From assembly GCF_029872155.1 (NCBI RefSeq), contig NZ_JARXLA010000004.1, positions 62,001 through 126,000 on the forward strand: a DNA stretch of 64,000 nucleotides, given 5' to 3'. Every line of letters begins with the position of its first letter. Position 1 is the first letter of the stretch. The DNA is from Hyphomicrobium sp. D-2. GTDB lineage: Bacteria; Pseudomonadota; Alphaproteobacteria; Rhizobiales; Hyphomicrobiaceae. Below are positions 9,007 through 16,946 of the stretch, in pieces. A program made the position numbers and the translations under genes. The notes under the pieces were generated by a model. The model was not told the origin of the DNA. It saw only the letters and a program-made list of their open reading frames with translations, and searched no databases.

Positions 9007-9041
9007 AAAGCCGCTCTGCGGTCAACCCGCAGAACGGCTTT
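9007..9041 (-). terminator. Strong hairpin downstream of pntB
   Basis: AAAGCCG-C-TCTGCGG pairs with CCGCAGA-A-CGGCTTT around a 5-base loop: 14 pairs and one mismatch. On the minus strand the hairpin ends in CTTTGCTGTTTT. It lies about 110 bases past the pntB stop and upstream of the protease start chosen here, so it probably ends the pnt transcript. Confidence 0.7.
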
Positions 9042-9080
9042 GAGATAACGATCGCACATTGGCCCGGTGATCATGAGCCA

Positions 9081-9139
9081 GTGGCGGAAACAATGCCCCG
9101 CCACAGGGCGCCGAGATCGTGGGCTCCGATGTGGAGCCC
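9081..9139. other. Two further hairpins directly after pntB
   Basis: GTGGCGG (9081-9087) pairs with CCGCCAC (9098-9104), and GGGCTCC (9121-9127) pairs with GGAGCCC (9133-9139), both perfectly. With the 9007-9041 hairpin they form a tandem of three in the pntB 3' region. Neither has a T-run. They may protect the mRNA end or act as decay barriers. Confidence 0.5.
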
Positions 9140-9148
9140 GGTTTCCGT

Positions 9149-10552
9149 TTAGTGGGCCAGCGCCTTGACGATTTCTTCCGTCATCTTCTTGGCGTCGCCC
9201 AGCACCATCACCGTATTGTCGTTGTAGAACAGCGGATTATCGATGCCTGCATAACCGGACGCCAGCGAGCGCTTGTTGAACAGCACAGTGCCCGCCTTCC
9301 ACGCCTGCAGCACCGGCATGCCGTAGATGGGCGACGTCTTGTCGTTCTCAGCCGCAGGATTGACGACGTCGTTCGCGCCGATCACGTAGACGACATCGGC
9401 CTGCGGGAACTCCGAGTTGATGTCTTCCAGCTCGAACACTTCGTCATAGGGCACGTTGGCTTCGGCCAGCAGCACGTTCATGTGGCCGGGCATGCGGCCT
9501 GCAACCGGATGGATGGCGTACTTGACCTCGACGCCTTCCTTCTTCAGCGCATCGCCCATTTCGCGCAATGCGTGCTGGGCTTGCGCCACCGCCATGCCGT
9601 AGCCCGGCACGATGATGACCTTGGAGGCGTTCTTCATCACGTAGGCGGCATCTTCCGCCGAGCCGAGCTTGACGGGCTTCTGCTCGCCGCCGGCCGCCGG
9701 GCCCGCCGTCTCGCCACCGAAGCCGCCGAGAATGACGGAGATGAACGAGCGGTTCATGCCCTTGCACATGATATACGACAGGATTGCGCCTGACGATCCG
9801 ACCAGCGCGCCGGTGATGATGAGCGCGATGTTGGATAGCGTGAAGCCGATGCCCGCGGCTGCCCAGCCTGAATAGGAGTTGAGCATCGACACCACAACCG
9901 GCATGTCAGCGCCGCCGATCGGGATGATGATGAGCACGCCGAACAGCATCGAAAGCAGCGTGATGGCCCAGAACAGTGTTGCGTCGCCGCCGGATTGGCA
10001 GAACAGATAGATCAGGTACACGATCGCGACGAACAGGCCGAGATTGATGGCGTGGCGCGCGGGCAGGATGATCGGCTTGCCGGACATGCGGCCCGAGAGC
10101 TTCGCGAACGCTATGACCGATCCGGTGAAGGTGATGGCGCCGATGGCAACGCCAAGCGACATCTCGATGAGACTGGCGGCGCCGATGGCTCCGCGCGTGC
10201 CGATGCCGAAGCTGTCCGGCGCATAGAGCGCGGCGGCGGCAACGAACACGGCGGCAAGACCGACAAGCGAGTGGAACGCGGCGACCAGTTCCGGCATCGC
10301 CGTCATGGCGATGCGACGGGCGGTGACGGCGCCGATGCTGCCGCCGACGCCGAGACCGCCAAGCAGAAGTAGCCATGTCCACACCGACTGCGGCGCGGCG
10401 ACGGCCAGCGTCGTGACCATGGCGATGGCCATGCCGGTCATGCCGAAATAGTTGCCCTGGCGCGAGGTGGCCGGGCTCGACAATCCACGCAGCGCCAGGA
10501 TGAACAGCACGCCGGAGACGAGATAAAGCAGAGCGACGAGATTAGGTGTCAT
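9149..10552 (-). CDS. pntB: NAD(P) transhydrogenase beta subunit
   Basis: PntB forms most of the proton channel and the NADP(H)-binding domain III of the proton-translocating transhydrogenase, which uses the proton gradient to make NADPH from NADH. The 467 residues hold about eight or nine membrane helices. They are followed by the soluble domain with VIIVPGYGMAVAQAQHAL, HPVAGRMPGHMNVLLAEA and the GANDVVNPAA segment, all NADP-site signatures. GGGGGAAG precedes the ATG. It is the last gene of a pntA-pntA2-pntB operon, 73 bases after pntA2. The split three-gene form is usual in alphaproteobacteria. Confidence 0.97.
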   Translation of the reverse strand: MTPNLVALLYLVSGVLFILALRGLSSPATSRQGNYFGMTGMAIAMVTTLAVAAPQSVWTWLLLLGGLGVGGSIGAVTARRIAMTAMPELVAAFHSLVGLAAVFVAAAALYAPDSFGIGTRGAIGAASLIEMSLGVAIGAITFTGSVIAFAKLSGRMSGKPIILPARHAINLGLFVAIVYLIYLFCQSGGDATLFWAITLLSMLFGVLIIIPIGGADMPVVVSMLNSYSGWAAAGIGFTLSNIALIITGALVGSSGAILSYIMCKGMNRSFISVILGGFGGETAGPAAGGEQKPVKLGSAEDAAYVMKNASKVIIVPGYGMAVAQAQHALREMGDALKKEGVEVKYAIHPVAGRMPGHMNVLLAEANVPYDEVFELEDINSEFPQADVVYVIGANDVVNPAAENDKTSPIYGMPVLQAWKAGTVLFNKRSLASGYAGIDNPLFYNDNTVMVLGDAKKMTEEIVKALAH

Positions 10553-10625
10553 TGTGCACTTCCCCCGAGGGCAGGCATTGCGAGTGCGGTCGGGATGGGA
10601 TTGAGGGCGCGCGTTGCTGGGTTCA

Positions 10626-11066
10626 TCACCGCTTGTCGCCCTTCTTCTTGTACATCGCCAACATGCGCTGCGTGACGAGGAAGCCGCCGAAGATGTTCAC
10701 GGCGGCCATGATGAGGGCCAGCACGCCAAACGTTTTCGAAGCGACAGTGTCGCCGCCCGTGAGGCCCGAGACAGCGCCGTGCTCAACCGCAACGGCGAGC
10801 AGCGCGCCAACCACGATCACCGATGAAATGGCGTTGGTGACGGACATCAGCGGCGTGTGCAGCGCGGGCGTAACGGCCCACACAACGTAGTAGCCGACGA
10901 AGATCGCCATCACGAACACCATCAGTTCGTAGACGATGGGGTCGATGGTGCCGCCGATGCCACCCGCCGCGAGTGCGGGCGATGCCAATGCGGCGGTGAG
11001 CGTGACAGCGCCAGCCGCCAGAGCGGTGAGCCGTCCGAATGTCGATTGCTTGCGACCGTGCATCAT
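10626..11066 (-). CDS. pntA2: NAD(P) transhydrogenase alpha-2 subunit (membrane part of PntA)
   Basis: This 146-residue protein corresponds to the C-terminal membrane domain of the single-chain PntA, here encoded separately. Three hydrophobic helices follow the conserved start of the domain ([55 protein letters not shown]). Unusually it has about 35 extra N-terminal residues ending in ASPALAAGG, which look like a signal peptide or an extra helix. The start overlaps the pntA stop (ATGA), giving translational coupling. It assembles with PntA1 and PntB in the inner membrane. Confidence 0.95.
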   Translation of the reverse strand: MMHGRKQSTFGRLTALAAGAVTLTAALASPALAAGGIGGTIDPIVYELMVFVMAIFVGYYVVWAVTPALHTPLMSVTNAISSVIVVGALLAVAVEHGAVSGLTGGDTVASKTFGVLALIMAAVNIFGGFLVTQRMLAMYKKKGDKR

Positions 11067-12199
11067 GCGGCTCCCTGCAGGCTGGGGTGAACGATCGCGC
11101 CGTCGCGGGCGACAAGCGTGCCCTTGATGATCTCGTCGTCCCAGTTGATCGCCAGCTTCTTTTCCTGCTTGTCGAACATGGTCTCGAAGAAGGTGTAGAG
11201 GTTCTTGGCGTAGAGACTGGAGGCGTTGATTGCGATCTCGCCCGCGAGATTGAGCGGGCCAAAGATCCGCACGCCGTTGTGGTCGACGATCTCGCCAGGC
11301 TTGGTCAGCTCGCAGTTGCCGCCGCGCTCCGCCGCCAGATCGACGATGATCGAGCCGGGCTTCATGCTTTCCACCATGGCGCGCGTGATGAGACGCGGTG
11401 CCGGACGCCCAGGAATGAGCGCGGTGGTGATGACGATGTCCTGGCCCTTGATGTGATTGGCGACCAGTTCCGCCTGCTTGGCCTGATATTCCGCCGACAT
11501 CGCCTTCGCGTAACCGGCTGCGGTCTGGGCCTGCTTGAACTCGTCGTCTTCGACGGCGATGAACTTGGCGCCGAGTGAGGCGACCTGTTCCTTCGCGGCC
11601 GGGCGAACGTCCGTGGCCGACACCTGTGCACCGAGGCGGCGTGCGGTGGCGATAGCCTGGAGACCGGCTACGCCCGCGCCCATGATGAAGGCCTTGGCCG
11701 CAGGCACGGTGCCCGCCGCCGTCATCATCATCGGCATTGCCTGCTGGAACATCGCGGCGGCATCGATCACCGCTTTGTAGCCCGCGAGGTTGGCCTGCGA
11801 GGACAGCACGTCCATCGACTGCGCACGCGTGATACGCGGCATGAATTCCATCGAGAACAGGGAGGCCTTGCCGGTAGCCAGCGCCTCCATGCCTGCGCGA
11901 TCGCCATAGGGATCGAGCATGGCGATGACGAGTGCTTCCGGCTTCAGCGCCGCGACCTCGGTGGCGGATGGCCGGCGCACCTTCAACAGCACGTCGGCAT
12001 CGCGCAGCGCATCAGCGGCGGTGGGCACGATTTCCGCACCCTGGGCCGCGAGTGCCGCATCGGCAAAGCGGGATCGCGCTCCGGCGCCAGCTTCAACCTT
12101 CACTTTAGCCCCTAGGGCGACGAGCTTCTTGACCGTCTCCGGCGAAACCGCAACGCGCGGTTCATCCGCAGGCTCGGCGGTAACTGCAATGGTGACCAT
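11063..12199 (-). CDS. pntA: NAD(P) transhydrogenase alpha-1 subunit (NAD-binding)
   Basis: PntA1 is the soluble NAD(H)-binding domain I, related to alanine dehydrogenase. The 378-residue chain begins [23 protein letters not shown]. It has the Rossmann motif [18 protein letters not shown] with an Asp closing strand 2 (ATDVRP), and ends with an extended domain that contacts PntA2. The RQD-type loop of the family is around residues 125-135 (RITRAQSMD). It is the first large gene of the operon and overlaps pntA2 by 4 bases. A COX4-like small gene starts about 230 bases upstream on the same strand. Confidence 0.96.
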   Translation of the reverse strand: MVTIAVTAEPADEPRVAVSPETVKKLVALGAKVKVEAGAGARSRFADAALAAQGAEIVPTAADALRDADVLLKVRRPSATEVAALKPEALVIAMLDPYGDRAGMEALATGKASLFSMEFMPRITRAQSMDVLSSQANLAGYKAVIDAAAMFQQAMPMMMTAAGTVPAAKAFIMGAGVAGLQAIATARRLGAQVSATDVRPAAKEQVASLGAKFIAVEDDEFKQAQTAAGYAKAMSAEYQAKQAELVANHIKGQDIVITTALIPGRPAPRLITRAMVESMKPGSIIVDLAAERGGNCELTKPGEIVDHNGVRIFGPLNLAGEIAINASSLYAKNLYTFFETMFDKQEKKLAINWDDEIIKGTLVARDGAIVHPSLQGAA

Positions 12200-12283
12200 G
12201 CAAGTGTCCGATTCCGTGAGAAAAACGCTGTCGCCGGACTCGGCGGCTTGTCGGCCGCCGGTCCATGGGGATTTGGCTTCAGC

Positions 12284-12427
12284 CTAGGTGAGGAAGAGGT
12301 ACATGCCGACGAGAAGCACAATCAGCGAAACTACTGCGATTTTCGTTAGAAACATGAAGCCCTTGTAGGTGCTCTCCAACTGGGCGTAGTCCATGTTTTC
12401 GTTGCCGCCAGAAAGATCGATCGACAC
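12284..12427 (-). CDS. Small COX4_pro_2-like membrane protein (aa3 oxidase subunit IV family)
   Basis: A 47-residue gene is read on the minus strand from a GTG at 12427 to a TAG at 12284. A GGGAGGGG ribosome site stands 7 bases before the GTG, much better than for the internal ATG. The peptide has a short polar start, a conserved MDYAQLESTYKGF segment and one transmembrane helix (about residues 28-46). This is the pattern of bacterial aa3-type cytochrome c oxidase subunit IV. In Hyphomicrobiales such a gene often sits ahead of pntA, as here, rather than with oxidase genes, so the family name may not reflect its job. A role in the transhydrogenase is an inference from position. Confidence 0.8.
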   Translation of the reverse strand: MSIDLSGGNENMDYAQLESTYKGFMFLTKIAVVSLIVLLVGMYLFLT

Positions 12428-12791
12428 TTGCTTGCCCCTCCCTAGGGATTGCTTGATCGTTGAGCTTTCTTCGTTACATCAAGCCAGATGTGCTATCAAG
12501 TCGCACACGGTGTTAGCGTGGTGCTGCATCGATGCTGACCGGCACCGTTTTCCGGTCCTGCCCCGCCAGTTGCGGCGGTGCAATAGGACAGCGCAGCCGA
12601 GCATCTGCAGCGACAGTAACGCAGCGATGACAGCGCGGCAGCCCGGACAAAAGAACATAGGTCTAAGGGCTTAGACTTTGGTCTCGGCAGAAAAGCGTCT
12701 GCATGATGCGCTGCGTGCTCTGTCTGCGGAGCAAGGCGAACGGACTCGAAACTGCAGCGCTTTCGCGCGTTCGCGAGCACTTCCCCTGCGA
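12428..12791. promoter_or_regulatory. Upstream region of the COX4-like/pnt operon
   Basis: About 360 bases carry no recognisable gene. Two inverted repeats stand out: CTTGAT (12452-12457) with ATCAAG (12478-12483), close to the likely promoter of the small gene, and a perfect 16-base palindrome GTCTAAGGGCTTAGAC at 12661-12676. Either could be an operator; no regulator can be assigned. Confidence 0.4.
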
Positions 12792-13154
12792 TCATTTGCG
12801 CAGGGACATGATGTAAGCGGCCAGCGCGTGCATCTCATCCTGGGAGAGATTGTGGTTCGGCATCATCGGTGGAATCGATGCCAGCCAGCTCACCACGCCA
12901 TCGTAGGTTTGCAGCGGTCGATTGGCCACCGCGCTGAAGCCGGGAATGCCCATGGCGCCCTGCTTTTCGCCCTGCCCAGGATTGAGGTGGCATTCGGCGC
13001 ACAGAGAAATCGCCAGCTCATGCCCTTTCCGTATCGCGTCGGCGCCAGTTTGGGCGTGGGCTGCAGCGGGAAGCAGAACGGCGAATGCCATGCACGCCAG
13101 GCGCGCAAGCTTGTGCAAGGAGTTTGCCCCGCTGAACCTCGGCCATATCGACAT
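12792..13154 (-). CDS. Small soluble c-type cytochrome
   Basis: The 120-residue product has a Sec signal peptide ending near AAAHAQ and one heme-binding CAECH motif at about residue 53. It also has a likely axial methionine in the PPMMPNHNLS segment and the closing ALAAYIMSL helix of class I cytochromes c. It would be a periplasmic single-heme electron carrier. The start at 13154 follows a GGGGGAA ribosome site. It lies between the pnt region and the UbiB-like gene on the same strand, so its redox partners are not evident from the context. The cbb3 oxidase genes are 17 kb away. Confidence 0.88.
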   Translation of the reverse strand: MSIWPRFSGANSLHKLARLACMAFAVLLPAAAHAQTGADAIRKGHELAISLCAECHLNPGQGEKQGAMGIPGFSAVANRPLQTYDGVVSWLASIPPMMPNHNLSQDEMHALAAYIMSLRK

Positions 13155-13270
13155 GGTGCATTCCCCCGGCATCGCAATCAGCGCCGCATTCTACTGAAGG
13201 AGCGCGCGAATGCGTTGATCAATATCAGATCCGGCAGTGCGTGATCAGGCGGGCCGGCGTGTGCGCTGGC

Positions 13271-14692
13271 CTATTCAGGCAGCGGCACACCGGCCAATGC
13301 AAACGCTTCGCGCTGGCGGGCGGCGAGCGTGTCGAGGTCGAAATCGTCGATCATGCCGTTGAACAGCCGATACCAGTTCTGGCGCGCACCGAGGTGCAGG
13401 AAGACGCCGCCGAGACCGATGGCAGCGCGATCCATGAAGACGAATTCGCGCGGGATGCGAACTGGCCCTTTTTCCTTCAGGATGCGATGCACGGTGAATG
13501 CTTCCTGCCGGCCATACTCGCCGGGAGACGTATCCTCAGCGATGGTGCGCTCGCGATCATCCAGCAGCGGGCCGTAGATGAAGCGCGCCCAGATGGTGAG
13601 CGCTTCAATCAGCTCGTTGGAGAGACCGGAAAACCCCCAGGTCTCATAGGCGCTGACGATGCGGTCGCGGTCGTTGGCGAGCAATCCGCGATAAAGGTCG
13701 ACCACGCCCCCGACGAACTGCGGGCGGAATGCGCGTATGCAACCATAATCCAGCAGGTTGATGCCGCCGGGCGCGGGCAACGCTGGAGCTGTGCTGTCGC
13801 CCGATGCCGGTGTTGATGCCGCTTGGTCGGCCGCCGCAAACACGGTGTAATTGCCCAGGTGCGGATCGCCGTGGATGACGCCGTAATGGCTGAATGGATA
13901 CCACCAGGCGCGGAACATCGCCTGCGCGATTGCGTTGCGATCCTCCAGCGGCGCGGCCTTGTAATCGAGCAGCGGTTTGCCATCCAGCCACGTCATGGTC
14001 AGCAGACGCTTGGTTGAAAGTGCTGCGATGACTTGCGGCACGCGGACGGTTGGATCGTCGGCGAAGATGTGCGCGTAAAGCCGCGTGTGGCTGGCCTCGC
14101 GCTCGTAATCGAGTTCTTCGCGCAGGCGCGCGGCGATTTCAGCCAGGATGCCGCTGGTTTCAATTGCGGGATTGAAACGGGCATGGATGGCGAAGATGGC
14201 GCGCAGTTGCGTCAGGTCCGCTTCAACCGCCGACGACATATCCGGATATTGCAGCTTCACCGCCAGAGCGCGGCCGTCGTTGTCCGTTGCGCGATGCACC
14301 TGTCCGAGCGATGCGGATGCTGCGGCGTTGAGATCGAATGATCGGTAGCGCCCCGGCCAGTTCGGCCCCAGCTCCGCCACCATGCGGCGCTTTGCGAACG
14401 CTGGCCCCATCGGCGGCGCAGCGGATTGAAGCTGGGAAAGCTGACGCGCGTATTCGGCTGGTAGCGCTTCGGGGATGGTTGAAAGCAGTTGCGCCACCTT
14501 CATTAGCGGGCCTTTGAGCCCGCCGAGTGCAGCTGTCAGTTCGGCAGCTCCGCGCGCACCGTCATGCTCGCGGCCGAACAATCGCTCTCCGGCGATGCGT
14601 GTCGCGACACCACCGACGCTGGCGCCAACCTTGAGATAGCGCGACGCGCGCGCTGAGAACCGGTTTTCTTCCTTTGTCATCGCTTCCCGCAT
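13271..14692 (-). CDS. ABC1/UbiB-family atypical kinase
   Basis: This 473-residue protein belongs to the ABC1/AarF/UbiB atypical kinases, which support ubiquinone biosynthesis or lipid/quinone handling in several bacteria. Visible signatures are the family helix with PLMKVAQLLSTIPEALPAEY (KxxQ, here KVAQ in place of the common KxGQ) and the Ala-rich nucleotide loop AAASASLGQVHRA with its AVKLQYP lysine. The catalytic HGDPHLGNY and the metal motif LDYGC (DFG equivalent) are also present. It lacks the C-terminal membrane helices of E. coli UbiB, so it is closer to the soluble ABC1 proteins. An internal ATG at 14680 is an equal start candidate. Confidence 0.9.
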   Translation of the reverse strand: MREAMTKEENRFSARASRYLKVGASVGGVATRIAGERLFGREHDGARGAAELTAALGGLKGPLMKVAQLLSTIPEALPAEYARQLSQLQSAAPPMGPAFAKRRMVAELGPNWPGRYRSFDLNAAASASLGQVHRATDNDGRALAVKLQYPDMSSAVEADLTQLRAIFAIHARFNPAIETSGILAEIAARLREELDYEREASHTRLYAHIFADDPTVRVPQVIAALSTKRLLTMTWLDGKPLLDYKAAPLEDRNAIAQAMFRAWWYPFSHYGVIHGDPHLGNYTVFAAADQAASTPASGDSTAPALPAPGGINLLDYGCIRAFRPQFVGGVVDLYRGLLANDRDRIVSAYETWGFSGLSNELIEALTIWARFIYGPLLDDRERTIAEDTSPGEYGRQEAFTVHRILKEKGPVRIPREFVFMDRAAIGLGGVFLHLGARQNWYRLFNGMIDDFDLDTLAARQREAFALAGVPLPE

Positions 14693-14755
14693 ATCGGGTT
14701 GCGCGGCGCCATCGGCAAGATGCGATCTGCCGCGACAGCCGTGTTCGACGGCCGG

Positions 14756-16615
14756 CTAGACCGCAACCTGCGTTCCCACTTCGACAACGCGATCGGTTGG
14801 AATGCGGAAATATGTGGTGGCGTCCTGCGCGCTGCGCGCCAGCGCAACGAACAGTTTGTCTTGCCACGCTGGCATTTCCGATTTTGGCGTTGTCTTCAAG
14901 TTGCGTCGCGACAGGAAGAACGATGTGGTGCCGACATCCACGTTGAGATCCTTGCGCCGACACACCTCGAAAATTTTCGGAACGCTCGGCGTTTCCATGA
15001 AGCCATAGCGCGCGACGACGCGGATGAAGGTGTCGGACACGCGATCGACGGTCAGGCGTTCATAGCGGGGCACGCGTGGCACATCTTCGGTTTTGATCGA
15101 CAGGATGATGTTACGCTCGTGCAGTACGCGGTTGTGCTTGAGGTTATGCATAAGCGCAGTTGGCGCCGCCGTCGGATCGGCGGTGAAGAACACGGCAGTG
15201 CCCGGAACGCGGTGCGGCGGCTTGGCATCGAGCCTGCGCAGCAGCCACTCCATATCGGCTTCATCCTTGCGGGTCTGCTTGGCCAGCAGGCGCGAGCCGC
15301 GCACCCATGTCCACATGATGGTGGCGATGCATGCCGCCAGCACCAGCGGCAGCCAGCCGCCTTCAAACACCTTCAGCATGTTGGCGGCGAAGAAGAACTG
15401 CTCCAGCACCATGAGCGGCATCAGCAGTGCCAGCGTCTGCCACAGCGGCCACTTCCAGTATTGCCACAGCACCAGAATGGCCAGCATCGATGTGATGACC
15501 ATGGCGGCGGTAACGGCGACGCCATAGGCCGAGGCGAGGTTGGATGACGACTGGAACATCACCACCATCAGCAGCACGGCGATCAGCAGCATCCAGTTCA
15601 CGCGCGGCAGATAGATCTGGCCGGACATCGATTCAGATGTGTGGGTGATGCCAAAGCGCGGCAGCATGCCGAGCTGGATCGCCTGGCGTGTCAGCGAGAA
15701 TGTGCCGGTGATAACGGCTTGCGCCGCAACGACCGTTGCGATGGCGGCCAGCACGACGATGAACGGCAGCGCCCAGCTGGGATACAGCAGGAAGAACGTG
15801 TTGGTCAGCGTTTCGGGATGCGTCAGCACCAGCGCGCCCTGGCCGAAATAGTTCAACAGCAGGCAGGGCAAAACGAGCACGAACCACGCGGCCTGAATGG
15901 GCTTGCGGCCGAAGTGACCAAGGTCGGCATATAGCGTCTCGGCACCGGTAATCGCCAGGAAGACGAGGCCAAGAACGGTGAGGCCGAGAAAGCCGTGGTT
16001 GAGCAGGAACTGCACGCCGTACCAGGGATTGAGCGCAAGCAGAACGCCCGGATTGGCGACGATATTGATGACGCCGCCGAGCGCCAGCGTGAGGAACCAG
16101 ACGACGGTTATGGGGCCGAAGAAGGTCGCCACCTTGGAGGTGCCGCGCGATTGGACGGAAAACAGCAGCACCAGGATGAGCACGGACAGCGGAACGACGA
16201 ACTTCTCAAACGCTGGCGAAATAAGCGTCAGGCCTTCCATCGCCGATAGTACCGAGATGGCGGGGGTGATGACCGCGTCACCATAGAAGAACGCGGCGCC
16301 GGCAATGCCCAGGCCAACGATAACCGGTGCTGATTTTTTCGCGACGGATTGCCCAAGCGCCATCAGGGCGAACATGCCGCCCTCGCCTTTGTTGTCAGCG
16401 CGCAGAAGAATGACGACGTACTTCAGCGTCACAATGAGCAGCAGCGCCCACGTGATGAGCGACAGTACGCCATAGACTACTTCGTTGCCGGGCAGGCTCG
16501 AACCCTTGGCGGCATCGACGGCGACACGGAAGGCGTAAAGCGGGCTGGTTCCGATGTCGCCATAAACGACGCCGACTGAACCAACCATCAGCCCCAGAAA
16601 CTTCTTGTTCGCCAT
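14756..16615 (-). CDS. kup: Low-affinity potassium transporter Kup
   Basis: Kup imports K+ with protons through the inner membrane. The 619-residue chain begins just before the conserved GVVYGDIGTSPLYAFR segment of helix 1, has about twelve hydrophobic helices up to residue 440 and ends in the usual soluble C-terminal domain (ERLTVDRV, RYGFMETPSVP). The ATG at 16615 with an adjacent AAGGA is taken as start. The frame is open to 16726, which would add a 37-residue polar extension of uncertain reality. It is separated from the UbiB-like gene by about 60 bases on the same strand. Confidence 0.94.
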   Translation of the reverse strand: MANKKFLGLMVGSVGVVYGDIGTSPLYAFRVAVDAAKGSSLPGNEVVYGVLSLITWALLLIVTLKYVVILLRADNKGEGGMFALMALGQSVAKKSAPVIVGLGIAGAAFFYGDAVITPAISVLSAMEGLTLISPAFEKFVVPLSVLILVLLFSVQSRGTSKVATFFGPITVVWFLTLALGGVINIVANPGVLLALNPWYGVQFLLNHGFLGLTVLGLVFLAITGAETLYADLGHFGRKPIQAAWFVLVLPCLLLNYFGQGALVLTHPETLTNTFFLLYPSWALPFIVVLAAIATVVAAQAVITGTFSLTRQAIQLGMLPRFGITHTSESMSGQIYLPRVNWMLLIAVLLMVVMFQSSSNLASAYGVAVTAAMVITSMLAILVLWQYWKWPLWQTLALLMPLMVLEQFFFAANMLKVFEGGWLPLVLAACIATIMWTWVRGSRLLAKQTRKDEADMEWLLRRLDAKPPHRVPGTAVFFTADPTAAPTALMHNLKHNRVLHERNIILSIKTEDVPRVPRYERLTVDRVSDTFIRVVARYGFMETPSVPKIFEVCRRKDLNVDVGTTSFFLSRRNLKTTPKSEMPAWQDKLFVALARSAQDATTYFRIPTDRVVEVGTQVAV

Positions 16616-16821
16616 TCCTTCAGGTGAGGCCGGCTCGGCGCCTTTTTGGGCCCCCTGCGAATGTGCCACGTGGCACCCCCGTAGCTGGATTGCAGTGCAG
16701 CAATTGGCGCGGGCTTCTGAACCCATACTGAAGCGAAGGGAACCATTTAATTGATATTCTCACCGCGACGCATTGCTTGACAATGACAGGTGAAACTGAA
16801 GCGGAAGCAAAGAAACGGACA

Positions 16822-16852
16822 GCGGCGCACCGACGAAGAGCCGATGCGCCGC
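16822..16852 (-). terminator. Probable terminator of the oligoendopeptidase gene
   Basis: GCGGCGCA (16822-16829) pairs perfectly with TGCGCCGC (16845-16852). On the minus strand it is followed by TGTCCGTTTCTTTG, a weak T-rich tail. It lies about 95 bases past the pepF stop codon. Confidence 0.55.
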
Positions 16853-16946
16853 AATTGGTAAGGAATTCCCGAAGGGGCGGCGACCAATTGATCGGGTCTT
16901 TGCAGCGGAACGCGTCAGCCCGCAGGCAGACGATATCGCCGCCCGA

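Noticed and set aside
12469-12482. Possible anaerobox upstream of the COX4-like gene (TTGATGTAACGAAG on the minus strand)
   Set aside because: Only the first half-site matches TTGAT-N4-ATCAA; the second half has almost no match.
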